Source: Bacteroidales bacterium
Lineage (GTDB): Bacteria; Bacteroidota; Bacteroidia; Bacteroidales; UBA932
Reading direction: 5' to 3'
Assembly (NCBI GenBank): GCA_017962235.1
Contig: JAGCVS010000021.1
Location: 1-64,000 of the forward strand
DNA length: 64,000 bases
Within the stretch, counting starts at the first letter, position 1. Each line of letters opens with the position of its first letter. The translations under genes and the position numbers were made by a program. Below the pieces are notes generated by a model that was given only the letters and a program-made list of their open reading frames with translations, was not told where the DNA came from and did no database searches. Positions 8,144-16,794 of this stretch are shown one piece after another.

Positions 8144-9307
8144 ATGCAGCAGGACGGAAAGATACACATAGCGGTGCTGGGATCCACCGGCAGCATTGGG
8201 TGCCAGACGCTGGACGTGGTTTCACAGCACACGGATATGTTTGAGGTGGAGCTGCTCACCGCCAATTCCAACAGCGAACTGCTCATAAAACAGGCGCTCG
8301 AGTTCAAGCCCAACAGTGTGGTAATCTGCGACGGGAGCAAATACCGCCAGGTATCCGATGCGCTTGACAAAGAGGACATCAAAGTGTTTGCCGGCATGGA
8401 GTCGGTATGCGATATCGTCCAAAGCAGCAACATCGACATAGTGGTTGCCGCCATCGTGGGCTTCGCCGGCCTGTCCAGCGCCATTGCCGCAATCAAGACG
8501 GGCAAGACTGTTGCGCTGGCCAACAAGGAGACGCTGGTGGCCGCAGGTTCCCTGGTGATGGGTCTGGCCGCAGAAAACGGCGCCCGGATAGTGCCGGTGG
8601 ACAGCGAACATTCCGCCATCTTCCAGTGCCTGCAGGGCAACGACCGCCGCGATGTGGAAAAGCTGCTTCTGACCTGCTCCGGCGGGCCGTTCCTCAATAA
8701 GACCAAAGAAGAGATTGCACAGATGACGCCGGAGGCGGCGCTAAAGCACCCCCGGTGGCGGATGGGAGCCAAAGTCACCATCGACTCTGCCAGCCTGATG
8801 AACAAAGGGCTGGAGATGATAGAGGCGCGGTGGCTGTTTGACATGCCCGCAGAGTGCATCCAGGTGGTGGTGCATCCCGAATCGATAATCCACAGCGCCG
8901 TGCAGTATCGCGACGGAGCCGTGATAGCGCAGCTGAGCGTGCCCGACATGCGCATCCCCATACAATATGCCCTCGGATGCCCGCGCAGGCTGGACCTCAA
9001 CTCCCAGCGGATGGATTTTGCCCAGCTTGGCAAGCTGACGTTCCTGGAGCCCGACACCGACCGCTTCCCCTGCCTGGACATCGCCGGCCGGGCCCTCTCA
9101 AGGGGAGGCAACGCTACTTGCGCGATGAATGCCGCCAACGAAGAGGCAGTGGCCGCATTTTTGCAGGGCAGAATCACATTTACAAGGATACCCGAGATTA
9201 TCTCGGAGACGATGGCGCGCACGCCGTTTGTGGCTAAACCCACGCTGGAAGATGTGTTTGAGACCAACAGCCAAGCGCGTGCAATCGCCAGGAAAATGAC
9301 AAACTAA
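8144..9307 (+). CDS. dxr: 1-deoxy-D-xylulose 5-phosphate reductoisomerase
   Basis: This enzyme converts DXP to 2-C-methyl-D-erythritol 4-phosphate with NADPH, the committed step of the MEP isoprenoid pathway. The NADPH-binding GSTGSIGCQTLDVV lies near the start. Other family segments follow: ALANKETLVAAG, VDSEHSAIFQCLQG (metal-binding Asp/Glu) and MNKGLEMIEARWLF. The start at 8144 gives 387 residues, the normal length; an earlier in-frame ATG at 8087 lies inside the M23 gene. rseP follows after nine bases, a common bacterial arrangement. ispF of the same pathway lies at 51698-52183. Confidence 0.97.
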   Translation: MQQDGKIHIAVLGSTGSIGCQTLDVVSQHTDMFEVELLTANSNSELLIKQALEFKPNSVVICDGSKYRQVSDALDKEDIKVFAGMESVCDIVQSSNIDIVVAAIVGFAGLSSAIAAIKTGKTVALANKETLVAAGSLVMGLAAENGARIVPVDSEHSAIFQCLQGNDRRDVEKLLLTCSGGPFLNKTKEEIAQMTPEAALKHPRWRMGAKVTIDSASLMNKGLEMIEARWLFDMPAECIQVVVHPESIIHSAVQYRDGAVIAQLSVPDMRIPIQYALGCPRRLDLNSQRMDFAQLGKLTFLEPDTDRFPCLDIAGRALSRGGNATCAMNAANEEAVAAFLQGRITFTRIPEIISETMARTPFVAKPTLEDVFETNSQARAIARKMTN

Positions 9308-9316
9308 AGCGTTCAC

Positions 9317-10741
9317 ATGGTACTTTTCATAAAAATCGTACAGGTAATATTCGCCCTCTCCATACTGGTGCTGATACACGAGTTTGGGCACTACTCCTTT
9401 GCCAAACTGTTCAAGACCAGAGTAGAGCAGTTCTACATGTTCTTCAACCCCAAGTTCTCGCTGTTCCGCTGCAAGTGGTTCGGCGGCAGGCTGCACACCA
9501 AGTGGTTCTCAAAGAACGACAAGCCGCTGCCTCCCGACAGCGACCTGGCCGCTCTGGACGACAATGACTGGCGCAAGTACCCCGACAACACCGAATACGG
9601 CATCGGCTGGATTCCGCTGGGCGGCTATTGCGCGATTGCCGGCATGATAGACGAGACCAAGAACGCCGACTCGCTGAGCAAGGAGCCGCAGCCGTGGGAG
9701 CTTCGCACCAAGCCGGCATGGCAGCGTTTTTTGATTATGTTTGGCGGCGTGCTGTTCAACTTTATCCTGGCGATAATCCTCTACGCAGCCGTGCTGCACC
9801 ATTGGGGAGAGGAGTACCTGAAAAACGAAGACGCCGTGTACGGCATAGCCGTGAACGACCTGTCGTATGAGATGGGGTTCCGCAACGGCGACAAGATTCT
9901 CAGCTTTGACGGCCGCACGGTGGATGATTTCTCCCAGCTGCAGGTAGAGCTGGTGCACTCCCGCGCCAAGGTGGCCGAGGTGCTGCGCGGACAGGACACT
10001 ATAGCAATTGATATTGACGAGAGCTACTTGCCGCGGATGCTCAACTCGCCCGGAATGTTCTCCCTGGCATACCCCTTTGAGGTGGCGGGCTTCATGGAGA
10101 ACTCCATAAACAAAGATTGCGGGCTGCAGCCCGGCGACCGCGTGGTGGCGGTGAACGGAGAAGAAATGACCCTCGTGCCCGACATTCAGAATGCTCTCAG
10201 AGAGCATAAGGGCGATTCCATACTGGTGGACATAGAACGGGCCGGAGTGCGGCAGCAGACGGCCATGATGGTGGACACCACCGGCATGATACAGGTAATG
10301 CTGCAAAGCGACCTCACCAAGTTCTTCCACATTACGCAGAACACATACAAGTTCTTCCCCGCCATCCCCGCCGGCATCAAAAAGGCCTGCAACTACATAG
10401 GCAGCTACGTGAAGGACCTGGGGCTGATATTCTCTCCCAAGACCAAGGCATACAAGTCCGTGGGCAGCTTTATCACCATAGGGCGTATCTTCCCCGGCAC
10501 CTGGGACTGGCAGCGGGTATGGTCGCTTACCGCCATGCTCTCCATAATGCTGGCGGTGCTCAACATAATCCCCATCCCGGGGCTTGACGGCGGACACATC
10601 CTGTTCATTTTTGTGGAGATTATAACCGGCCGCAAACCCAGCGACAAGTTCTTGGAAGTAGCACAGACCATTGGCATGATACTGCTTCTGGCACTCATGG
10701 TGCTGGCATTCGGCAACGACATCAGAAGTTTATTCCGATAA
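9317..10741 (+). CDS. rseP: RIP metalloprotease RseP (site-2 protease)
   Basis: This intramembrane zinc protease cuts transmembrane segments of anti-sigma factors and signal-peptide remnants. HEFGH at residues 21-25 lies in the first membrane helix, and GLDGGH near residue 420 supplies the second metal-ligand motif. Between them are two PDZ-like segments (about 185-340). The 474 residues match the Bacteroidota family length. The upstream neighbour dxr and downstream DUF4837 lipoprotein (12-base gap) suggest one operon. Confidence 0.95.
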   Translation: MVLFIKIVQVIFALSILVLIHEFGHYSFAKLFKTRVEQFYMFFNPKFSLFRCKWFGGRLHTKWFSKNDKPLPPDSDLAALDDNDWRKYPDNTEYGIGWIPLGGYCAIAGMIDETKNADSLSKEPQPWELRTKPAWQRFLIMFGGVLFNFILAIILYAAVLHHWGEEYLKNEDAVYGIAVNDLSYEMGFRNGDKILSFDGRTVDDFSQLQVELVHSRAKVAEVLRGQDTIAIDIDESYLPRMLNSPGMFSLAYPFEVAGFMENSINKDCGLQPGDRVVAVNGEEMTLVPDIQNALREHKGDSILVDIERAGVRQQTAMMVDTTGMIQVMLQSDLTKFFHITQNTYKFFPAIPAGIKKACNYIGSYVKDLGLIFSPKTKAYKSVGSFITIGRIFPGTWDWQRVWSLTAMLSIMLAVLNIIPIPGLDGGHILFIFVEIITGRKPSDKFLEVAQTIGMILLLALMVLAFGNDIRSLFR

Positions 10742-10753
10742 AACGATAATACA

Positions 10754-11761
10754 ATGAAGACCCGACTGTTATCGATCATATTGTGCTTGGCCGCACTGCT
10801 TGCCACCGGTTGCAAGAGCGGCGACGGCAAACAGATACTCCCTTCCATCAGCGGCAAGGCCGGCGAAGTGGCGGTGGTATGCTCAAAGGTAGAATGGGAA
10901 GGCGAACCGGGCGGCACTCTGCGCGCCCTGCTGTGCAACGAAGTCCCCTACCTGCCCCAGGTGGAGCCGATGTACGACCTGTTCAATGTGCCGCAGCAGG
11001 CGTTCAACAAGGTGTTCCGGGTGCACCGCAACATCATAATGATAAACACAGACAAGAAGTATACGGAGCCCAGCTACAACAAATTCAACGACGTGTGGGC
11101 CACACCACAGGTGGTGTTGGTGATTAACGCGGCCAACGGTGCCATGGCAGCCGAAGCGGTTAAGATGTATGGCGACAAGATTCTCACCACTCTGGAGAAG
11201 ACTGAGAGGAGCCGAATCACAAACAACATCGGCAGCTTTGAGAACGCCGACATCCGCCGTACTGTAAATGAAATGTTCGGCGGCAGCCCCTGCTTCCCCA
11301 AAGGCTTCACCGTAAAGAAGAAGGCAGAAGACTTTATCTGGATATCCTACGAGCCTGCATACTCCATCCAGGGAGTCCTGATCTGGAGATATCCTTACAC
11401 CGGCGAGGCCGACATGACCCCCGAAGCGCTTGCCGCAAAACGCAACGAGGTCACAAAGGCGCAGATCCCCTGCACCACAGAGGGGAGCTACATGATGCTC
11501 AACCCAGATATCTTCCCCGGCTACAGCTTCTTTGACAACAAAGGGCGCAGCATAGTGGAGCTTCGCGGACTCTGGGAAGCCTACAACGACTTCATGGGAG
11601 GCCCGTTTGTCTCCCACTCTTTCGTTTCTGCTGACAAGCAGTACGTTATCACCCTGGATGCCTTTGTATACGCCCCCAGGTTTGACAAGCGCAACTACTT
11701 GAGACAGGTGGAGGCTATCCTCTATACCTTTGACTGGAACAACATTCCGGGCGGGGAATAA
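10754..11761 (+). CDS. DUF4837 family lipoprotein
   Basis: A 335-residue protein with a lipoprotein signal (lipobox LATGC at about 16-20) and the body of the DUF4837 family of Bacteroidota: KAGEVAVVC near the start and ITLDAFVYAPRFDKRNYLRQ near the end. The family has no established function. The gene is 12 bases behind rseP, so an envelope-stress or lipoprotein-trafficking role would be a guess from context only. It is followed by the tRNA-Glu promoter. Confidence 0.85.
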   Translation: MKTRLLSIILCLAALLATGCKSGDGKQILPSISGKAGEVAVVCSKVEWEGEPGGTLRALLCNEVPYLPQVEPMYDLFNVPQQAFNKVFRVHRNIIMINTDKKYTEPSYNKFNDVWATPQVVLVINAANGAMAAEAVKMYGDKILTTLEKTERSRITNNIGSFENADIRRTVNEMFGGSPCFPKGFTVKKKAEDFIWISYEPAYSIQGVLIWRYPYTGEADMTPEALAAKRNEVTKAQIPCTTEGSYMMLNPDIFPGYSFFDNKGRSIVELRGLWEAYNDFMGGPFVSHSFVSADKQYVITLDAFVYAPRFDKRNYLRQVEAILYTFDWNNIPGGE

Positions 11762-11767
11762 ATTAAA

Positions 11768-11798
11768 TTTGGTATATTTCTTTTTTTACATACCTTTG
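11768..11798 (+). promoter_or_regulatory. Promoter for tRNA-Glu/rpsT
   Basis: TTTG at 11768-11771, exactly 19 bases, then TACCTTTG at 11791-11798: a textbook Bacteroidota promoter. Transcription would begin about 20 bases ahead of the tRNA. Confidence 0.7.
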
Positions 11799-11822
11799 CA
11801 CTCCCAAAATTGGGAAGGACCG

Positions 11823-11893
11823 GGTGGGTTCGTCTATCGGTAGGACACAAGATTTTCATTCTTGGAAGAGGAGTTCGATTCTCCTACCCACTA
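11823..11893 (+). tRNA. tRNA-Glu (TTC)
   Basis: The acceptor stem pairs GGTGGGT (11823-11829) with ACCCACT (11886-11892), with a terminal G-T wobble. The D-arm is GTCTATCGGTAGGAC. The anticodon stem is CAAGA/TCTTG with loop TTTTCAT, giving anticodon TTC at 11855-11857. The T-arm is AGGAGTTCGATTCTCCT. The discriminator is A, and CCA is not encoded. Confidence 0.94.
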
Positions 11894-11916
11894 CAAATTA
11901 TAACAATTAAAGAATA

Positions 11917-12171
11917 ATGGCAAATCACGCATCAGCAGACAAACGTTTCCGTCAGGATGAGAAACGCAGATTGCATAACAAGTATTATGCACGCACTACC
12001 AGGAACGCCATCAAGGCTATCCGCAATTGCACCGACAAGGCAGCAGCAGAGGAGCTCGCTCCCAAGGTTTACGCTATGATTGACAAACTTGCAAAAACCA
12101 ACGTCATTCATAAAAACAAAGCTGCGAATTTAAAAAGCGGTATTGCAATGCACATCAACAAAATGGCATAA
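11917..12171 (+). CDS. rpsT: 30S ribosomal protein S20
   Basis: The 84-residue basic protein starts [20 protein letters not shown] and carries the S20 core with alternating Lys/Arg/Ala helices and the C-terminal [17 protein letters not shown]20 is an early-binding 30S protein. It lies 23 bases after tRNA-Glu under the same promoter. A strong terminator follows at 12199-12230, making tRNA-Glu/rpsT a compact two-gene unit. Confidence 0.95.
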   Translation: MANHASADKRFRQDEKRRLHNKYYARTTRNAIKAIRNCTDKAAAEELAPKVYAMIDKLAKTNVIHKNKAANLKSGIAMHINKMA

Positions 12172-12198
12172 TTTGAGATTCTGGTCTCAAGAAATAGC

Positions 12199-12230
12199 AA
12201 AAACTCCCCATATTCGGGGAGTTTTTGTTT
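12199..12230 (+). terminator. Rho-independent terminator after rpsT
   Basis: An 11-bp stem pairs AAAAACTCCCC (12199-12209) with GGGGAGTTTTT (12216-12226) around a 6-base loop, and more T residues follow. It sits just before the radC start. Confidence 0.9.
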
Positions 12231-12242
12231 TATATATGCACT

Positions 12243-12935
12243 ATGGACCACACCACTATCAAAGAATGGAGACAGGAGGACAGGCCGCGGGAGAAAATGC
12301 TGGAACGCGGTGTGGATGCCCTCACAGATGCTGAACTGCTTGCAATTCTGCTCCGTACCGGGAGCAGCGACTGCAGTGCGGTGGACCTTGCCCGACGATT
12401 GCTGGACCTCTCCGGCAACTCGCTTCGCGGCGTATCTAACTATTCACTGGACCGTATCACGGCAATCAAGGGAATCGGTAAAGCCAAAGCGGTGACCCTC
12501 ATGGCCGCCTTCGAGGCGGGCCGCAGGAGCCTCTATGCCGGAAAGGATTCCGACACGGTAATAACCGATGCCATGGATGTCGTGCGGCTCATGACCCCTT
12601 TGCTGGCCCCTCTGGACCATGAGGAGTGCTGGGTGATCTTTCTAAACCGTAACAACCGCATCATCACCAAGGAGAGACTCAGCAGCGGCGGAGTGTCATC
12701 TACCGTGATAGATGTCAAAATGGTGGTAAAGCGGGCGGTGGAGAAGCTTGCCAGCGGTATCATCCTGGTTCACAACCATCCCGGCGGCAAACCCCGGCCC
12801 GGGAAGAAAGATGTGGAAGAGACAAACGAGCTGCACAGGGCGGCTGCGCTGCTGGACATCAAACTGCTGGACCACATAATAATGGCCGGCGACAGGTATT
12901 TCAGTTTCAGCGAGGAGAATTATAACAACCGGTAG
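12243..12935 (+). CDS. radC: RadC family protein (JAB/MPN domain)
   Basis: A helix-hairpin-helix N-terminal region (ITAIKGIGKAKAVTLMAAFE) precedes a JAB/MPN-like metallopeptidase-fold domain with HNHPGGKPRPGKKDVE and LLDHIIM, the metal-binding motif of RadC proteins. The biochemical role is unresolved; despite the name, a direct DNA-repair function is not established. The start at 12243 (MDHTTIKEW) fits the family; an in-frame ATG at 12225 adds six residues overlapping the terminator. It converges with rpoN, leaving four bases between stop codons. Confidence 0.9.
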   Translation: MDHTTIKEWRQEDRPREKMLERGVDALTDAELLAILLRTGSSDCSAVDLARRLLDLSGNSLRGVSNYSLDRITAIKGIGKAKAVTLMAAFEAGRRSLYAGKDSDTVITDAMDVVRLMTPLLAPLDHEECWVIFLNRNNRIITKERLSSGGVSSTVIDVKMVVKRAVEKLASGIILVHNHPGGKPRPGKKDVEETNELHRAAALLDIKLLDHIIMAGDRYFSFSEENYNNR

Positions 12936-12939
12936 CGTC

Positions 12940-14358
12940 TTAGATCTCCCGGCGCAGGCGTGCGATGGGGATGTTGAGCTGGTCGCGGTACTTTGCAACG
13001 GTACGGCGGGCTACGTTATACCCCTTTGCGGAGAGCAGATCCACAAGCTGTTCGTCTGTCATGGGCTTGTGCTTGTCCTCGTTCTCTATGCTCTCCGTGA
13101 GGATTGCCTTTATCTCGCGGGTGGAAGCCTCCTCTCCAGACTGGGTCATCAGACCTTCTGAGAAGAAGTACTTAAGGGGATAGATTCCAAAGTGGGTCTG
13201 GACATATTTGCAGTTCACCACTCGAGAGATGGTGGAGATGTCCAGCCCGGTGCTGTCCGCAATATTCTTGAGCACCATGGGCTTGAGCTTGGTCTCGTCG
13301 CCGTCTATGAAATAGTCGTACTGGAATGCGACTATTGCGTTCATGGTGTTCTGGAGCGTTTTCTGACGCTGCTTGAGCGCCTCCACAAACCACTTTGCGG
13401 AATTCAGCTTGGATTTCACAAACGACACCGCCTCCTTCTCCTGACGGGATGATTTGCCGGCCGCCTGCATCAGCAGTTCCGCATAGGTCTTGTTGACCCT
13501 CAACTCCGGAATATTGAAGCGGGGCATCGTTATCACCGGCACGCCGTCCTTGAGTTCCAGTATGAAATCGGGCACAATCTGCTGCGCCTGGTCTGAATAG
13601 GAATCGTCTATCTGGCCGCCGGGACGGGGGTTCAGACGGGTTATCTCGTCTATGGCCTCCTTGAGCTGCTGCTCATCTATGCCAAGCTTCTGGGTTATCT
13701 TGGAGTAATGCTTCTTTGCAAGCGCCTCAAAGCAGTCGGTTATGATGCGGCGGGCGTTCACCTGACTGGGGGTCGGGTTATCCAAATCCAGCTGCAGCAG
13801 CAGGCACTCGCGCAGGTCGCGGGCCCCGACGCCTGCCGGCTCAAAACTCTGAATCACCTTCAGGATGCCCTCCAGCTCCTCTTCCGTAGTCTCCAGATTA
13901 AGTTTGAAGGCGATATCGTCGCAAAGGCTCTCCAGGTCGCGACGCAGGTAGCCGTCCTCTTCCAGCATACCTATCATGAATAGGGCTATCTGGTAGCTGC
14001 GCTCATCCATTTTGCAGTATCCCAGCTGGTTCTCAAGGTTCTGCTGCAGGCTCTCCTTCACAGAGAAGGTGTTGTACTGGGGCTTCTCGTCCTTGCCCTG
14101 GTTGTTCACATACAACTTGTAAGAAGGGGTCGGGTCGCTGTTGCCGTATTCGCTAAGGGAGATGTTCTTGGGAGCCTCCTCTTCCGGATCCTTCTCCTCT
14201 TCGGGGGCCTCGTCAAGCACAGGATTCTCTTCCAGCTCCTGCTGCACGCGACGCTCCAGTTCAAGCGTCGGCAGCTCCAGAAGCTTTATGGTCTGGATCT
14301 GCAGCGGAGACAGACGCTGGGTCTGCCGCAACTCCTGTGTCAACCCCTGTTTTGCCAT
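12940..14358 (-). CDS. rpoN: RNA polymerase sigma-54 factor
   Basis: The 472-residue protein has all three sigma-54 regions. These are a Gln/Leu-rich region I (LTQELRQTQRLSPLQIQTIKLLELP), an acidic region II (about 45-75, many Glu), and region III with the core-binding part and the RpoN box ARRTVAKYRDQLNIP near the C-terminus. It directs polymerase to -24/-12 promoters activated by enhancer-binding proteins, none of which is encoded in this window. Its start overlaps the stop of the SPOR-domain gene by one base (TAATG), so it is translated as part of a three-gene leftward operon beginning at 15382. Confidence 0.97.
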   Translation of the reverse strand: MAKQGLTQELRQTQRLSPLQIQTIKLLELPTLELERRVQQELEENPVLDEAPEEEKDPEEEAPKNISLSEYGNSDPTPSYKLYVNNQGKDEKPQYNTFSVKESLQQNLENQLGYCKMDERSYQIALFMIGMLEEDGYLRRDLESLCDDIAFKLNLETTEEELEGILKVIQSFEPAGVGARDLRECLLLQLDLDNPTPSQVNARRIITDCFEALAKKHYSKITQKLGIDEQQLKEAIDEITRLNPRPGGQIDDSYSDQAQQIVPDFILELKDGVPVITMPRFNIPELRVNKTYAELLMQAAGKSSRQEKEAVSFVKSKLNSAKWFVEALKQRQKTLQNTMNAIVAFQYDYFIDGDETKLKPMVLKNIADSTGLDISTISRVVNCKYVQTHFGIYPLKYFFSEGLMTQSGEEASTREIKAILTESIENEDKHKPMTDEQLVDLLSAKGYNVARRTVAKYRDQLNIPIARLRREI

Positions 14359-14873
14359 TACATTATGGGATAGTTTATTCTTTCTTTAACTATGAAGCCG
14401 GAGGGATATGCCCCCTTTATGGAGTTCAGGAACCTGCGGGCATCGTTCTTGGTGCGGAAATCGCCCACGGTAACCTTGAAATAGGGATTTTCATACTCGC
14501 GGTATACTCCGATGCCGGGATGCTGCGCCTTGAACCCGCCGGCCACCCTTTCTGACATGGAACGCGCGGTCTGACGGTTGTCAAAGAAGATGCGCACGCG
14601 ATAGCCCGTCATCTTCTTGTTGGCGTTGGAGGATATGTGCTGACGCATGGCGCCCGCCATGGCCGGCGACTGGTCAATCACCACCGTCCCTTCGCGCACG
14701 TAGCTGGCGGCATCATTGCCAAGCAGGTTGAAGATATCCTTGCCCGCCAGAGTGGAATCCACCGCCGCGGCTGCCGCGTAGGTGGAGTCGACTGCCGGAA
14801 TCACATCGTTCTGGGCAAACGCCAGGGGCGCCGCCGCAAACAGAGTCAGTATTATGATTATCGCCTTTTTCAT
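14358..14873 (-). CDS. SPOR-domain periplasmic protein
   Basis: The 171-residue product has a cleavable signal peptide (MKKAIIIILTLFAAAPLAFA) and a C-terminal SPOR domain (about 95-165: GYRVRIFFDNRQTARSMSER, then YFKVTVGDFRTKNDARRFLN). SPOR domains bind denuded glycan strands at division sites. No catalytic domain accompanies it. It overlaps the upstream lipoprotein gene by ATGA (14870-14873) and rpoN by one base, so all three are tightly coupled. Confidence 0.85.
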   Translation of the reverse strand: MKKAIIIILTLFAAAPLAFAQNDVIPAVDSTYAAAAAVDSTLAGKDIFNLLGNDAASYVREGTVVIDQSPAMAGAMRQHISSNANKKMTGYRVRIFFDNRQTARSMSERVAGGFKAQHPGIGVYREYENPYFKVTVGDFRTKNDARRFLNSIKGAYPSGFIVKERINYPIM

Positions 14874-15382
14874 CTGTCAAATGCTTTTGCAAGGTCTGCA
14901 ATGGGCACTTTGTCTGCCTTGAACCGCTTGGATACAAGGCCCGCCTTAAGCTTGCAGTTGTAGCTTACCGTGTAGCCCTTGTCGCCATAGTCGCCAAACG
15001 TCATGGAGGCCAGGGAGAGTGCAGAAAGGGGGTTGTCAAAGCTCACTTTCAGCGGAATGTGCACCAGTGCCTCACTGCGGCGGGGCAACGTGGGGTTCTT
15101 CTGCCCTTTTTCCGGGACATAAGTCACGGTGCCAACCCGCTTGCCGCTGCGGGAGAATATCTCCGCCTCAAAATCGGCAAGTGATACATCCAGCGCAGAT
15201 GAGTTGGACGCGTCCACAATCAGCTCCGTCCCCAGATTCAACTGTCCGGCGCCCAGGCTTACACTCTCCAGCCCTTCAATGTCGCAGCCGTTGATTGCAA
15301 TCTTCTCGCTTATCGGGGTGCAGGACACACCCATAAGCGCGATTGTAAAAACGATGGCGGCTATTTTGAAAAACTTGCTCAT
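14870..15382 (-). CDS. Small lipoprotein, LEA14-like fold suspected
   Basis: A 170-residue lipoprotein (lipobox LMGVSC at about 16-21). The mature part resembles a single beta-sandwich of the LEA type 2/water-stress kind: paired strands around ELIVDASNSSALDVSLADFE and VHIPLKVSFDNPLSALS. This fold assignment rests on pattern only. It heads the operon with the SPOR protein and rpoN. A leftward TACCTTTG box at 15397-15390 sits directly upstream, giving a leader of only a few bases. Confidence 0.65.
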   Translation of the reverse strand: MSKFFKIAAIVFTIALMGVSCTPISEKIAINGCDIEGLESVSLGAGQLNLGTELIVDASNSSALDVSLADFEAEIFSRSGKRVGTVTYVPEKGQKNPTLPRRSEALVHIPLKVSFDNPLSALSLASMTFGDYGDKGYTVSYNCKLKAGLVSKRFKADKVPIADLAKAFDR

Positions 15383-15389
15383 TCTTCTA

Positions 15390-15415
15390 CAAAGGTAATA
15401 AAAAAACTAACTTTG
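15390..15415. promoter_or_regulatory. Divergent promoter region (lipoprotein-rpoN operon / miaB)
   Basis: A minus-strand -7 box TACCTTTG (15397-15390) and a plus-strand TAACTTTG (15408-15415) lie ten bases apart between divergent genes. Each would start transcription within about 20 bases of its gene. Confidence 0.55.
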
Positions 15416-15435
15416 CGGTGTAATTGTTGAGAGCG

Positions 15436-16767
15436 ATGCACAATAACTATACCATAGCGCCCAGGGTGCTGATAGAGACCTACGGCTGCCAGATGAATGT
15501 AAACGACAGCGAAGTGGTGCTGGCAATCCTTTCCAAGAGCGGATACGTGCTTTGCAAGGAGGCTTCTCTGGCCGACCTGGTGCTGATTAACACCTGCGCC
15601 ATCCGAGACAACGCGGAGCAGCGCATATTCGGGCGGCTGGATTACTGGCGGCAGGAGAAGAACAAACATAAAAGCCTGATTGTTGGCGTAATAGGCTGCA
15701 TGGCAGAGAGGCTGAAAGACAAGCTGTTGGAGCATCCTGCCGTGGACCTTGTAGCGGGCCCCGACGCCTACCGCGACCTCCCCAGGCTGCTGGAGTGCCT
15801 GCACGCCGGAGAGGGGAAACAGATGAACACCCTGCTCTCACACGAAGAGACTTACGGGGACATCTCCCCGGTACGCATGGATTCCAACGGCGTGAGCGCC
15901 TACATCTCCATCATGCGCGGCTGTAACAACGTGTGCTCTTACTGCGTGGTGCCCTACACCCGCGGCGCGGAACGCAGCCGGGACTTTGAGAGCATCCTGC
16001 GCGAGGCGCGCGAAGCTATTGACGCAGGGTACAAGGAGATAATCCTGTTGGGGCAGAACGTGGATTCCTACCGCTACGGCGAGGTGGGATTCGCGCAGCT
16101 GCTGGAGATGGTGGCCCAGCTTTCGCCGGCCGTGCGGGTGCGTTTTGCAACATCGCATCCCAAGGATATGAAAGACGAAGTGCTGCTCACCATGGCGGCA
16201 TATCCAAATATCTGCAAGCATATCCATCTCCCGGTTCAGTCCGGCAGCAATGCAATGCTGGAGAAGATGCGCCGCCGCCACACCCGCGAATGGTATCTGG
16301 AGCGTGTGGCGCGCATCCGCGAAATCATGCCCGACTGCTCCATAACCACCGATGTGATAGCGGGCTTCTGCGGTGAGACCGAGGCCGATTTTGAGGATAC
16401 CCTGAGGCTGTTCCGCGAGGTTAAGTTCGATGCCGCCTTCATGTTCCAGTATTCCGAGCGCCCCGGCACCCTGGCTGCGCGCCACTATCCGGATGACGTC
16501 CCGCCCGAGGTCAAGACAGAACGCCTCAATCGGATCATCGCCCTGCAAAACGAACTATCCGCAGAGAGCAACCGCCGCGACGAAGGTCGCACCTTTGAGG
16601 TGCTTATCGAGGGTTTCTCCAAACGATCCCAGAGCGATTTGATGGGCCGCACCTCACAGAACAAGGCGTGCGTCTTTCCCGCCGCCGGCCATGCCAAAGG
16701 CGAATACGTTTCAGTCCGGGTACTCTCCAGCACCCCCGCCACCCTCATCTGCGAGGTCGTAGAATAG
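15436..16767 (+). CDS. miaB: tRNA-2-methylthio-N6-dimethylallyladenosine synthase MiaB
   Basis: This radical-SAM methylthiotransferase modifies A37 of tRNAs reading UNN codons. The N-terminal UPF0004 domain (IETYGCQMNVNDSE, then NTCAIRDNAE and GCMAER) carries the auxiliary cluster cysteines. The radical-SAM core has CNNVCSYC (CxxxCxxC), and the C-terminus is a TRAM domain. The start at 15436 (443 residues) is preferred; a TTG at 15424 in frame is possible. The divergent promoter region is at 15390-15415. Confidence 0.95.
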   Translation: MHNNYTIAPRVLIETYGCQMNVNDSEVVLAILSKSGYVLCKEASLADLVLINTCAIRDNAEQRIFGRLDYWRQEKNKHKSLIVGVIGCMAERLKDKLLEHPAVDLVAGPDAYRDLPRLLECLHAGEGKQMNTLLSHEETYGDISPVRMDSNGVSAYISIMRGCNNVCSYCVVPYTRGAERSRDFESILREAREAIDAGYKEIILLGQNVDSYRYGEVGFAQLLEMVAQLSPAVRVRFATSHPKDMKDEVLLTMAAYPNICKHIHLPVQSGSNAMLEKMRRRHTREWYLERVARIREIMPDCSITTDVIAGFCGETEADFEDTLRLFREVKFDAAFMFQYSERPGTLAARHYPDDVPPEVKTERLNRIIALQNELSAESNRRDEGRTFEVLIEGFSKRSQSDLMGRTSQNKACVFPAAGHAKGEYVSVRVLSSTPATLICEVVE

Positions 16768-16794
16768 ATTCACCCCGTTATAACCCCATATCAA

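Noticed and set aside
7570-9267. A 565-codon open frame on the minus strand
   Set aside because: It lies antisense to the M23 peptidase and dxr genes, whose motifs are complete. The frame has Ser/Arg-rich low-complexity sequence typical of a shadow in GC-rich DNA.
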